64,000 bases of DNA from Taudactylus pleione (lineage: Eukaryota; Chordata; Amphibia; Anura; Myobatrachidae): NCBI GenBank assembly GCA_031769625.1, contig JAUIMM010000124.1, positions 7,501,501 through 7,565,500 on the forward strand, given 5' to 3'. Positions 22,821 to 34,690 of the stretch are shown piece by piece; the stretch's first letter is position 1, and each line of letters begins with the position of its first letter. The notes beneath the pieces are model-generated. The model saw only the letters and a program-made list of their open reading frames with translations. It had not been told where the DNA came from and ran no database searches. Position numbers and translations under genes: made by a program.

Positions 22821-23281
22821 GGGCCTGATTCAGACCCACTCGCGAGCGGCTGTCCGCTCGCAAGTGGGTCGATGTTATGGACTGAGTATGCGCACGACGG
22901 AGGGAGCTCCGTCGTGCGCATGCGCCAGACGCGACGAGCGAAGGAAAGTCCTTCGCTCGTTGTGTCTGATCAAAGGGGGCGTGCTGTCGATGTTGATTGA
23001 CAGCACGCCCCCTTTGGTAGGCGTGCCGGGGGCGTGCCTCCCTGACGGGGGCGTTCCCACGGGAACGCCTCCCGTCAGAAGCCGGCCCACTGACATCACT
23101 AGTGATGTCAGTGGGAGTGATTTTGGCTCTGATAGAGCCAAAATCACTCCGGAGCTTGCGGTTGAAAACCTCAACCGCAGGCTCCGGCTCGCAATTTCTC
23201 GACCATCGCGGCCATCAAAATGCACGCTCGTATAGCCTGTGGGTGGTGACCCACAGCTATACGAGCGTCTGAATGAGGGCC
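22821..23281. mobile_element. Harbinger-type MITE, copy 3 (tiled hairpins)
   Basis: The ends read GGGCCTGATTCAGAC and the inverse of GGCCCTCATTCAGAC, with a perfect TAG duplication at 22,818-22,820 and 23,282-23,284. Almost the whole 461 bp can be read as nine consecutive hairpins of 28-40 nt. It is noncoding. Confidence 0.85.
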
Positions 23282-23284
23282 TAG

Positions 23285-23836
23285 GTCTTTGAACTCAAAC
23301 ACTGTAATGTTTGTTGTTTGATTTTTTTTTTAAAAAGAAAAAAGAAAAAAAAAGTACTTTAAGCTCAAAATTATTTTTAACATATTTTATTTTAGTTGCT
23401 ACTCAAGTGTTGGACAGTGAACATGGAAGCTAAAGTCAAACCAAAAATCACAATTGCAATGGGAAAAGGTCAGGGCCACTGAATTAGTGAAATTGTATAC
23501 ATTTTTCAAAACAGTTTGAATAATTCAAGCATCTCTAGCTGTATGACCACAATACACTCTAAAACTATATCACCTACAGTAGGAAAAATAAACCTTTTCT
23601 CCTACCTACAACCCAGGGGCTGTTCTATGCAACAGTTTCCCTTGGGTTCCTCTGTTTTATTCACAGCTAAAGAAAAAACTGTAGTGGGTGATGGGTGAGG
23701 GGGCAATTGGAGAACTAATTTCTTGATTTTTGTTTGTGATTAGTCCTTTTATTCACTGTCCACCATCACCATTTATTTAGTTTATCAAAATTAAATTGTC
23801 AGTTTTGTATTGTATGTGCTATGCAGTGGGAGTAGT
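23285..23836. other. AT-rich anonymous sequence
   Basis: No gene is seen. The stretch contains poly-A and poly-T tracts. Confidence 0.5.
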
Positions 23837-24329
23837 TTAGTGCAGCTTTATTATGCTAATATATTGCTGGTCATAATATCTTTTCAATTGGCGAGTTGAT
23901 TTTTTTAATCTGTTTTTGTTAAGATTTTCACAAAATAAAGTATACAGTATATGCATAAGTAGAATATCCAGTACAGAGAATTCTATAGTCAGGAACAATA
24001 ATGAGATGTGTGTCTGAGGGTTAATCAACAATATGGAGAGTCATAATAGAAAGAACAAGAAAAGTAATATAATTGAAACAAGACTCTAATGATTGTGCAT
24101 AGTATAAAACAGTCCTACCCATATAAAACAGAAAAGAAAGATGTATCAACAACAGAAAAAGGAGGAACGGTGTAAAGGGTGGATAACGTCATTGTATGAA
24201 AAATCAAAGGACTCCAGTTCTAAGACTATGACATCTCTTGCATAGAATGAGAAATATGAATGTGTAATGGGAAAGGGCATCTATGATTTACGACTAAGGC
24301 ACTGAAATAAATAATATTGTATGTTTAAA

Positions 24330-24581
24330 GATTTTATACACCTGAAACTAAGCAGTAGGGTCCATTTTTTTGAAGAAACATGCACTTTTTGCTAAATCTT
24401 AACACCACTGACTCTACATCTGGGATTGTGGGGCATCTATCGAAATACATCAATTGTAACAGCTGCTGTTTGAGTTCAGTAAGGGATTAAGGGAGAGGTG
24501 TGATCCAATGTTGTAATATCATTCTTTTGGACAGGGTGACCGTTATGACTTATTTGGACATAAATCCCAGTTAGAGAACAT
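24330..24581 (-). pseudogene. L1 ORF2, last C-terminal piece
   Basis: Minus reads KRMILQHWITP, a stop, then SLTELKQQLLQLMYFDR, which fits the end of L1 ORF2 proteins after the Cys motif. One stop is visible. It is separated from the preceding piece by the MITEs at 24,582-25,640. Confidence 0.65.
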
Positions 24582-25640
24582 AGGGGTCTAGTTACTAATC
24601 AATGTTATGAGACAGATAGGGGAATTCAATATGGAGCGAAAACTCAGTTTTTGCGTTAATATCGCACCTATGACGTCATTATCGCAGGTTTTAGTTTTAC
24701 ACTGTATTCAATTTCAAATACTTTTCGCAGGTTCGAAAAGTCTTTGAAAAAAAACGGGGATAACTTTTCACCACTGAATAGGTGGCAAAAAAAAGTGCAG
24801 AATTGGGGTTTAGGGGTGCAGGCTTAAAAAAAATAGCCTGCACCCCTGGGAATGACATTTTAAAAAGAACTGTGTAAAAAAAAAAAAAAAATAGGGACAC
24901 CCAAAAAAATTAATTTAAAAATTGGGGTGAAAAAAAAAATGAGAAAAAAGTGTTTAAAAATAGGGAAATAGGTTCAGGGCTATTCTGCAAGTATGCGGCA
25001 GGTGTATTCTAGAATAGGCTATTAGCGGCAGGTACATAGTTGCAGGATTTTTAAAAACTTACTTTAGGGACATAAAAATATGCTAGTACCCATTTTCATG
25101 TACCCCAAATTTGATGGAACCACTTAAAAAAACAAAAAAAATAACCTAAGTGCTCTTCTGCAACACTTCTTCAATGTCGGGAAAAAAACACCTGCTGCGG
25201 CTATTTAAAACCCCAACTTTCATTTGCAGGCTAAAACGGGGGTACCCATAGTGATCCCCCATGTTTTTACAACTTTAGGGGGGTCCTACAATTTTTTCCA
25301 GGAAAATTTCATAGTTTATCGCAAATCCCACTTCGCCAGGTCCCGTTTTCGTAGATTTTATATTGAATACGGGGATAAAGCGGGCGCGCGCCCGATACTT
25401 TATCCCTGAAAAATCTCCGATGTGGAGCGAAAAGTCCAGCACGGACTTTTCACTCCCATATTGAATACCCCTCAGAGTGAAAAGTGATGTCTGTGATAAG
25501 GTACCAGCCAATCAGCTCCCAACTGTCATTTTTCAAACACAGCCTCTGAGATTGCAGTTGGGAGCTGATTGGCTGGCACCTTATCACTGACTTATCACTT
25601 TTCACTCTGTCTCATAACACTGCTTAGTAACTAGACCCCT
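24582..25640. mobile_element. Outer MITE (AGGGGTCTAGTTACTAA ends)
   Basis: The ends at 24,582-24,598 and 25,624-25,640 are inverse copies of AGGGGTCTAGTTACTAA with minor changes, and continue into TGTTATGAGACAGA. The right part also holds a long hairpin (AGCCAATCAGCTCCCAACTG and inverse, about 25,507-25,580). A second MITE sits inside at 24,619-25,471. It is noncoding. Confidence 0.75.
24619..25471. mobile_element. Inner MITE (GGGGWATTCAATATGG ends)
   Basis: It starts GGGGAATTCAATATGGAG and ends with the inverse of GGGGTATTCAATATGGGAG. It lies in the left arm of the outer MITE, interrupting GACAGAGTGAAAAG (intact in the other arm). A CAGA on each side may be a short target duplication. The interior is A/T-homopolymer-rich and noncoding. 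Confidence 0.75.
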
Positions 25641-25917
25641 CAGTGCATAAACAAGCTAGTGGATCTGGCTCTTGAGAAAGAGTAAGTAAATCATTCGCAT
25701 AAAGCAAAACTTACTCCAAAACTTTCTAATTTTTCTGCATTCCCGGAATCAGTGTATAAAAGCAGTGTTGGAATGATGACATTTCAGGCATACTGTATCC
25801 CCAATTCTGTGGGCACCGTGTATTTGCGCTGACTTGGAGAAATATAAGCTCTATGAATGGTGTGCATTTGCACTACTTGAAAAAAGGAAATTGTAGAATT
25901 TTCATTGTCCATTCATA
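25641..25917 (-). pseudogene. L1 ORF2, Cys-motif piece
   Basis: Minus reads MHTIHRAYISPSQ, then CLKCHHSNTAFIH, then FRECRKIRKFW. The C-x2-C..H..C spacing and the following FW match the C-terminal zinc-like motif of L1 ORF2. A stop lies inside the motif. This continues the L1 piece at 28,540-31,487 across the foldback element. Confidence 0.7.
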
Positions 25918-28534
25918 GGGCCAAATGTAATAGGTAGTCTGTTTTAGTAACAGTACAAACTCGCACTTTCTCGCACTTTTAAAAAGTGCGAGTTTGTACT
26001 GAAACTCGCAAATTCAATAGCCTGTGAACTTTTCAGCTCGAGGCTACTGCATTTGCGAGTTTAGGCGAGTTTAGGACTATGTAAACTGACACCTTTTAAG
26101 GTGCGAGTTTTAGAGAAGCCATCACAGATCAGTGAGATCCGTGATGGCTTCTGTGTGTGTGTAAAAAAAAAAAAAACGTGCACCCCCTCCCCAAAAGCAT
26201 AACCAGCCCCAGGCTTTATAAAGCCTGTTCTGGTTCTAAAAATACAGGGGCCAAAATGCATAGGGGGCCCATGTATATTAAGAACCAGCACAGGGCTTTG
26301 TCGAGCTTGTCCTGGTTCTGGAAAATCAGGGGACAAAACGAGTAGGGGTCCCCTGAAAATTCCAGAACCAGCACCGAACTCTGTCTAGCGGGGGGATAAT
26401 GCCACAGCCAGGGAAAACCTTTCACCGGTTTCCCCGGCCAAAGCATTACCCCTGAACGCTAGTCAGTCCAGGCCGAGGATCCCTGGGGAGTTGGGTACAC
26501 CCCCAATAAAGGGGTACCCCTCTCCAGGATACCCCAGGCCTAGACTGATAACCCGGGGCCCTAGGGTGCCGGGTTGATAGTGTAAAGTGTAAAAATAAAG
26601 TTTGCATATTGTCTTTAGTTGTAGAACCACAAGTACCAGCAAGCCTCCCCTGCATGCTGGTATTTGGAGAACCACAAATACCAGCATGTGGGGCATTACG
26701 GGCCCGCTGGCACTTGTAGTTCCACAACTAAAGAAATACATAAATAAACAAACATACACCGTGAATGTAAAATTTTATTAAAACATACGTGCACACTCAC
26801 ACTCACACATATTCACCTAGTATCCGAAGTAATCCATAGGGGTGTACCTGAAAAAAAAAATCCATACTCACCTCTCCTATGCGTCGATCACGTCCTCTTC
26901 TGCAAGTAGGCAATCCAGGGGTTAAAATAAAAAAACGCCAAAAAACCCGATCCATACGGACTGAGCAAAGGTATGTGTCTACACATACCTTTGCTCTGCG
27001 TAAATGACCGGGGCACACGTGTGCCCCGTCAGTGAAGGAGCCGCCAGCCAATCAGGGAGCATGTCCGTCGGAGCAGCTCCCTGATTAGCTGAATGCGGCA
27101 AGCCTGTGTGTCCCGTAGACGTCTATGGTGAGAAATCCCCATAGACGTCTATGGTGGGAGCCACTACATCGTAGCCGCAAGATTAATTGAGGTTAATCTT
27201 GTGGTTACATCAATGATACAATGTCGCGACACACAGGCTGGCCGCATTCAGCCAAACAGGGAGCTGCTCCGACGGAGATGCTCCCTGATTGCCTGACGGC
27301 CCCTTCACTGACAGGGCACACGTGTGCCCCCATCATTTACGCGGATCAAAGGTATGTGTACACACATACCTTTGCTCAGTCCGTATGGATCGGGTTTTTT
27401 GGCGTTTTTTTATTTTAACCCCTGGATTGCCTACTTGGACAAGTGGACGTGATCGACGCATAGGAGAGGTGAGTATGGATTTTTTTTTTCAGGTACACCC
27501 CTATGGATTACTTCGGATACTAGGTGAGTATGTGTGAGTGTGAGTGTGCGTGTATGTTTTAATAAAATTTTACATTCACGGTGTATGTTTGTTTCTTTAT
27601 GTATTTCTTTAGTTGTGGAACTACAAGTGCTAGCGGGCCCGTATTGCCCCGCATGCTGGTATTTGTGGTTCTCCAAATACCAGCATGCAGGGGAGGCTTG
27701 CTGGTACTTGTGGTTCTACAACTGAAGACAATATGGAAACTTTAATTTTACACTTTACACTAACACTATCAACCCGGCACCCACCGCCCTAGGGTGCCGG
27801 GGATAGCCCCGGGCTATCAGTCTAGGCCTGGGGTGCCCTGGAGGGGGGGACCCCTTTATTGGGGGGTCCTGGACTGACTAGCAGTCAGCGATAATGCTTT
27901 GGCCGGGGAAACCGGTGAAAGGTTTTCCCTGGCTGTGGCATTATCCCCCTGCTAGAAAGAGTTCGGTGCTGGTTCTGGAATTTTCAGGGGACCCCTACTC
28001 ATTTTGTCCCCTGATTTTCCAGAACCAGGACCAGCTCAACAAAGCCCTGTGCTGGTTCTTAATATACAGGGGCCCCCTACGCATTTTGGCCCCTGTATTT
28101 TTAGGACCAGAACAGGCTTTATAAAGCCCAGGGCTGGTTATGCTTTTGGGGAGGGGGTGCACGTCATTTTTTTTTTCTTTAAAAACATTTAACATAAGTA
28201 CACACAGAAACATGTACATATCTCATGGATATGTGCATGTTTCTGTGTTAATCTGACCTGCTCAGGATGTACTCGCTAGCCTGAAGAAGGTCTATTATTT
28301 GGGGACTTTTGGTAATCTTTTTTTTGCGAGTCTGAAACAGACACTCTATTACATTGGGCGAGTTGATTGTTTTCAATGTGAAAACATCTGGATGCGAGTT
28401 TGAGAATGGAGAGTTTTAGTAACTCTGAAAAATGCGAGTTTTAGTGAACAGACACCCTATTACATTGGAGAGTTGTGAAAAATTGCGAGTTTAGCACCAA
28501 TTTACCAAAACAGACTACCTATTACATTTGGCCC
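25918..28534. mobile_element. 2.6-kb foldback element with 1.2-kb inverted arms
   Basis: It starts GGGCCAAATGTAATAGGTAG and ends with the inverse of the same sequence. The arms, about 25,918-27,113 and 27,228-28,534, are close inverse copies. For example, 26,815-26,890 (CACCTAGTATCCGAAGTAAT) is inverted at 27,450-27,525, and 26,210-26,460 at 27,890-28,140. The 115-bp centre holds smaller hairpins (CATAGACGTCTATGG, CAAGATTAATTGAGGTTAAT). No coding frame looks real; open frames here are mirrored noncoding sequence. It inserted into the L1 ORF2. Confidence 0.85.
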
Positions 28535-28539
28535 AATGT

Positions 28540-31487
28540 GTTTAAATAAATCTACCAGTGCTAAGGCTATAGGTATATCTTTCTGCCATGATTATGTCAA
28601 TTTGTGTAATGTATAAGTATGGGTGAGGTAGAGGAACCTGGTTTTGTAAAGGTTGTATTTGGGAGATTGGTAACGGCAAGGAGGCAATATAATGGCGTGC
28701 TTGTACATACATGTTAAATTGAGTATTGGGGAGTTGAAAATTATGTTCCGAAAACTCGTAAAATGTACACCCGAGGTTAAAAACTTTGGAAGTAAGTCGA
28801 AGACCTTTGTCTTGCCAGGATAAAAAATTAGAAGTAGAAAAGGATGGAGGGAAGGATGGGTTGACCCATAGTGGTGGAAAAGGCAAAGTCCAGGGAGAGT
28901 AGTGTGATTGTTTATTTGGAGCAATCCAGGAAAGGTAAGTGTCATGAAAAAATTGATGATCTAAGATATGAGAGGTATATCAGAGGTTTTGGCAAGTAGT
29001 AAGGCAATGGGTGAATAGGGAGCAAACATAGCAGTGTATAATTGATAATCAGTGAAAACACTTTTTTCTTTAAACAAGTCATTAATATATATGAAAAATA
29101 TGTATAAATAAAAAATTGTGGGTCCGGTATTCCCAGTCTTCCTGATTTTCTGGACATCATTATTTTAGAAGAAGCTAATCTAGCCTCTCCCCCTGCCATA
29201 AGAACCGTATATCTTGGAGATCAAAATTAATTAATCTGACTTGCGGAAACATATAGGTAGCATTTGCATGCAATACAATATTTGAGGAAATATGATACTC
29301 TTAAGAACCACCATGAACCCCAGTACAGAAAGAGGTAGCAGTTTTCAATTGTCAAGCCTTTTGGTGACAGGGGAAAAGTTCACAGAATAGAGGTTGGATA
29401 AATTTGAAGTTACCTGAACCCCTAAGTATTTGAAATGAGAGGCTGCCTGTTTAAAAAAGTTTAAATTTAGGATCATTTGGGTTGAGGAGGTTGAATTCTC
29501 AAGAAGCATCACTTTAGTTTTGTCACTGTTTACCTTGTAACCAGATTTCAAACCAAGCTGATGATATTCAGCACCTCCAGGAGATAGGTGTCAGGTTTGG
29601 AAAGAAAAAGCAGCATATCATCTGTGAATAAGGCTACTTTAAGCTCAACATTAGCAACTTTAATACCTTAGAAGGATGAATAAATATGGAGGGCCAGAAG
29701 CTTTAGGGCAATAGCAAACAGAAGGGGAGACATTGCCTAGTACCTCTCTGAACTTGAAATGTGGGAGATAGATATCCATTGCATAATATATGTGTTTGCG
29801 GGATGTGTAAAGCATCCTAAGAGCATCAATGAATAGAGGTGGCAATCCAAAGTGAGTCAGGGATTCAAAAAGGTGGTTGCATAAAATGAGGTCAAATACC
29901 TTTTCTGCATTGAATGACATTACCATGCCTGGTTGAGAAATTCCAGAGGTATTCATTGAATAAATACTGTAGCAGAAAGGACTTGCCTGACATTCACCAC
30001 AGAGTGTCGAGCCCAAATGAAGCCAGTCTGTTCTGAGTGTATAATATGTGGAAACCTTCAATCTATCAGACAAAATCTTTGCTAATAATTTATAATCAAG
30101 ATTTAACAGTGAGATAGTTCTGTATGAACTAGGGTAAGATAAATCTTTTCCCGGCATGGGAAGGACTTTGAGTATGACTGAGTTAAAGTAGAGGGAGAGT
30201 GTCCTTGAGGAAATAATCTTTTAAATACCAAAACAAGTGTCTCTCTGATCCTTGGCTTGATGACAAGATTTTTTATGGGGAGCAATAGATGCTGTTCTGA
30301 GGGTATTTGTTCTGTAAGGGGAGATGATGACAACAGGAGGAGGTGAGCATAAAGCTGCATAAAATGAACGCATCTCCTCGATAGGTGGTTAAAGAACCAT
30401 CAGCTCTTTTCAAAGGATGTACAAAGTCTTATTGCCAGATTTGTGAAAACAGTAATTAAGCAAAAACATGTAGTGATCTCCCATGGTTCGAAAGTGCTCA
30501 TCAAAGTATGTTTTCACAGTCAAATATGTCTGTCTAGGATGAGGATCTGGGTTAGATTTAAAATGCTGGTAAGCAGCTGATAAAGTGTTCTGAATCAATA
30601 GATAAGATTGGGAATGTTTCTTATAGGCATTACAAATATATGACATTATTTCTCCTCTGATAATGGACTTTGACGCCTGCCAGAATAGGAGTGGGTCAGA
30701 GAAAAAATGTGAAACATTTATAGTCTTGTATTCTTCCCAGACTGACTCCAGCCAACTGCTAAATTATAGAAAGTTGGATAGAAGGGAGGGGAAGCAGCAA
30801 TGCTTAATAGTGCCTACTGTATATCAGATTGGCCATGTAAGAATATGGTGACTAATGTATGATGCCAATTACCTCTTTATCAGCATTAGAAACATGAGGA
30901 AAAAGAAAGTGTGAGAGTAATATATAATCAATTCTGGATAGCATATTATGGGCTGCAGTTGGTTGATGCTCTCCAAGCATCAACCAACTGGGGACGTTTA
31001 GACAGGACAGGGATACAGTACCTAACTTAGGGAGAGAATATCTAGAGACAGAATTGGATCTATCTAAGTAAAAGACAAAATAAAATTAAGATCTCCTCCC
31101 AGGATTAATGGAGTATCTGTATGTATAAATAAATCAGCAATCAGTTTTTGGAAAAATATTTTGGAGTAAACATTAGGGGCATATCCATTATAAAGAACAT
31201 ACTGCTTACCAAAAAGGGACATTTCAACAATTACAAATCGACATTTAATGGTCAGATACAGTGCATTTGATTTAAAATTTTATGGAGAGGTTAATAAGAA
31301 TTTCCACACCTCTAGCCATAAAATTATAGGAAGCATTAGCCAGGAAGGACCAATTAAACTTTTGTAGCTTAATGACCAATGTTGGGGTAAGATGAGTTTT
31401 TTGCAGAAATATTATATCTAGTTTTTGTTTATTAAAATAAATGAGATTATTGTGCTTTTTAGCGGGCAAATTAATGGCACCTATCAC
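28540..31487 (-). pseudogene. L1 ORF2, endonuclease and reverse transcriptase part
   Basis: The endonuclease N-terminus begins near 31,487 (KQKLDIIFLQKTHL, with the usual ETHL changed to KTHL). RT blocks are at 30,157-29,590: SYRTISLLNLDYKLLAKILS, then SFNAEKVFDLI, then FTDDMLLFLSKP at about 29,583-29,640, the catalytic box. KYLGVQVTSNLSNLY follows near 29,400, then a degraded C-terminal stretch to 28,540. Many stops and shifts occur. In life the protein nicks target DNA and reverse-transcribes its RNA there. This copy cannot. Confidence 0.8.
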
Positions 31488-32299
31488 TCCATCAAACCCG
31501 GAAGCGGAACTCTGATTATAAAGTGATTTGCTGACTCACTCCCTGTCTACCTAGCTGTCTAGAGGATCCCTATATATAGGTGTGTTTTGCTTTCATTGAA
31601 ATGTGTCGCAGAACATTTTTAGTATGAGTCATGTAACACAACCTGTCATTTACTATATTTACTACCAGATTCATTTAAGAATATTAAAAAATGTTCCCCT
31701 GCAGCACATACAGTACAAATGTTCATTTTGTGATGTCATGTACATAAAAATATGACTTATTTCGAGGAAAGAACATGAATCTACTTTTCAAAATGACAGA
31801 GTCTTTGTATTTCCTCTGGAATGTTCAATTATTAGCATCTACATATATGAGAATTACCTTCACATGCAAAAATTAGATTTAATTTCACAGGATTATATAG
31901 TTAATAAAAAAATTAATGTAGTAGAGAAGCAGTGTAAACAGGTGGCTGCAGAACTTCTTTCTTCCCCCAAGAAGGCTTTTTCTACGAATAAGAATAACCC
32001 AAAGCTGGAACAAAAAGACACCATGGAGCCCTAGGCAAGATACTGTCCAATGGCTCCCCTCCCCATATACAAATTTGCACACTCAAACAGACATTATATA
32101 CTGTAACAAAGGTAATAGTAGTGTATAGCGCTACAACGACAAAAAAGTCTGTGTGTGTGTGTTGATATCCTCTTCGATAATCCTTTTCAATTACACCTCC
32201 CATTTTCTTGGTGGCATTTATATCTTCTCCTAGGAGACCATCATTGTAAAGTCCCAAAAATATTACATATATACTCTCAATTCTTGAAGTTGATGCTTT
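31488..32299. other. Anonymous stretch, no gene seen
   Basis: I recognise nothing definite. A (GT)5-6 run lies at 32,150-32,162. On minus, TTGGACAGTATCTTGCCTAG near 32,050 looks repeat-derived, but I cannot name the family. Confidence 0.4.
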
Positions 32300-33330
32300 G
32301 GAAGAAAGAAAAATGGGCAAGTGTAAGGATCTGAGTGACTTTGAGTCAGAGCATCTCCAAAATGGCAGCTTTTGTGTGGTGTTCTATGTATGCAGTAGTT
32401 AGTACCTACCAAAAGTGGTCCAAGGAAGGACAAATGGTGAACAGGTGACAGGGCCATGGACACCCAAGGCTCATTGATGCTCATGGGAAGTGGAGGCTAG
32501 TCCATCTGGTCTAATACTACAGATGAGCTACAGTACTGTAGCAAATTGCTGATAAAGTTAATGCTGGCTATGATCGAAAGGAGTCAGGACACACAGTGCA
32601 TCACTTATGGGGAGATGTAACCGCAGACCAGCCAGAGTGCCCATGCTGACCCCTGTCCACAGCCATAGTGCATACAATAGGCATGTGAGCATCCATGGAG
32701 TAATAAAAGAAAGCGGCCTGGTCTGATGAATAATGTTTCTTTTACATCATGTGGACAGCTGGGTGCATGTGTGTCATTTACCTAAGGAAGTGATGGCACA
32801 AGGATGAACTACAGAAAGAAGGCAAGCAGGTGGAGGCAGTGTGATGCTCTGGGCATTGTTCTGCTGGGAAACCTTGGGTCATGGCAACCATGTGGATGTT
32901 ACTTAGATAGGTACCACCAAACTAAACATTGTTGCAGACCAAGTGAACCCCTTCATGGCAACAGTATTCCCTGATGGCAGTGGCCTCTTTAAGCAGGATA
33001 ATATGCCCAGCCACACTGCAAAAACTGTTCAGGAATGGTTTGAGAAACATGATAAAAAGTTCAAGATGTTGACTTGGCCTCTAAATTTCCCAAATCTCAA
33101 TCTCTTTGAGCAAAAGTGGGATGTGGTAATAAAACAAGTTCGAGTTATGAAGGCCTCACTTTTCAATTTACTGGAAATAATTTGCTGCTAATATCTTGGT
33201 GCCAGATACCACAGTACACCTCCAGAAGTATTGTGGAGTCCATTCCTTGATTGATGGGTCAGAACTGTTTTGACAACATGAGGGGATCCACACAATATTT
33301 AATAGGTAGTTTTAATGTCATGGCTGATGC
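32300..33330 (+). pseudogene. Tc1/mariner transposase remnant
   Basis: The plus strand carries a decayed Tc1-type transposase. Recognisable are GSVMLWALFC at about 32,838, FMATVFPDGSGLFKQDNMPS at about 32,955-33,015 (the second catalytic Asp), and LTWPLNFPNLNLFEQKWD at about 33,070-33,120 (the final acidic position, with usual SPDLNPIEHLW changed). Upstream to 32,300 the frame is riddled with stops but keeps the Tc1 order. No terminal inverted repeats were found. Confidence 0.75.
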
Positions 33331-33797
33331 ATATTTATGTCACCCCCGAGGTTTGGTTTGGGCTGCAACAGGTGTGGGAGACTGAAGAGGATACTTGGGA
33401 GGTGTGAATAAACCTGAGTGGAATGAGCCAGAACTTCCTCATGTATTACTGTGAGGAGGTAGAGGAGCTGCAGAGGATAATGGGCCTGAAGGTGAGAACA
33501 AGATTGGAATGTATGGCAAATGCGGCAAGGGCAATAGTTACTGTACACTGGCGCTCTACTGTAGCCCCCTCGATTTGGGAATGGTATAAGTGAGTTGATT
33601 TTTATATGATTATGGAGGACATTTTTCATGTGAGTGTAGAGAAACACTCTGATTTTATTGTCACATGGTTTGCCTGGATAGACTTCAAAACATCACGTGA
33701 ATATAAAACACTGGTCCCAATGCAATAGGATTTTAGTATATACAGTATGGTTCTACCTTTCTGCAGGGTCTGTCCTGTGTTTGGGTTGGGTTTTAAC
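33331..33797. other. Anonymous stretch, no gene seen
   Basis: Nothing recognisable lies between the Tc1 remnant and the hAT-B1 3' end. Confidence 0.4.
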
Positions 33798-34690
33798 TAG
33801 AGATGTGTGCCGACCCCCGTGTTTTGGTTTTGGTTTTGGATCTGGATCTCCCCTGGTTTTGGATCTGGATTGGTTTTGCCAAAACCTCACCTGTTTTGTT
33901 TTTGTGTTTTGGTTTTGGTTTTGGATCTGGATTTTTTCTTAAAAAATAAATAAAAACAGCTAAAATCACATAAATGGGCCATTTTTTGTTCTTACAGTAT
34001 TAATGACCTCTATAACATTTATTTCCACTCGTTTCCAGTCAATTTTGACCACCTCACAGCTCACAAGGGGACCAGGAAGTGTGCTTTCCAAAAATAAATA
34101 AACAAATGACAAATAATGCTTTGCAAATCTTCTATAAACTGGCATTTCCAAACCTGTAGAGGGACATAAAAAAAACATAGTTTAAAATGCCATTGTTCCC
34201 ACTGTCCACTTAACCATATGAGATATATTGTGAACAAGCGGAACTGAGCATCAAATGCAACATTTCTGACCTAAGGTTTAAGTATTACATTGTGCGGCTG
34301 TGCCTTGCCAGCTTGCTGGCATTTTTTTTCATCCCAGAAGGGGACCAGGAAGCATGCTTTCCAAAAATAAATCTTCTGTTCTGTAACGGAATTTTTCCAA
34401 CCTGTAAAGGGACATTAAAAAAAACAGAGTTACTTAGTGGCCTTCACATTGCCATAGTTCCCACTGTCCACTTATTCTTGGACTGGAGCAACTATTGCGA
34501 CTGAATTAGTGTCATAACTTGAGAAGGCTGTAAACTGGGTGTCATATTTGAGTTGGCCATATGGGGTGTGTTGCTGTTAAGGGATCAGGCTGGTTATATC
34601 AGTGGACACATTAATTATAGTTTTAGTTATTCTGGGTTTCCATCTCCTGAAGGGTGTTTACCAACAGACAGAGACTACCTACCTATCAGC

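Larger units (their letters stand above)
23840..31487 (-). mobile_element. L1-type LINE, 5'-truncated, split by insertions
   Basis: ORF2 domains appear in order on minus: endonuclease (31,487 downwards), reverse transcriptase (about 30,160-29,350), C-terminal part (28,945-28,540), then across the foldback element a Cys motif (25,917-25,641), then across the nested MITEs a final C-terminal segment (24,581-24,330). Colinearity across both gaps shows that one LINE was opened twice. ORF1 and the 5' UTR are not seen. The 3' limit near 23,840 is a guess. Confidence 0.75.

Noticed and set aside
22892..23225. Long open frames on both strands across the MITE at 22,821-23,281
   Set aside because: They are GC-rich palindromic sequence without stop-rich AT content; the frame mirrors itself and matches no protein.
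25650..25710. A YADD-like string (LLYANDLLTLS) on minus that looked like a second reverse transcriptase
   Set aside because: It lies in another frame of the L1 Cys-motif segment, whose CLKC..H..C..FW spacing and colinearity explain the sequence better.
26061..28124. Several 60-110-codon frames that appear twice on opposite strands
   Set aside because: They are mirror images produced by the foldback arms; no protein family, and the copies differ by shifts.
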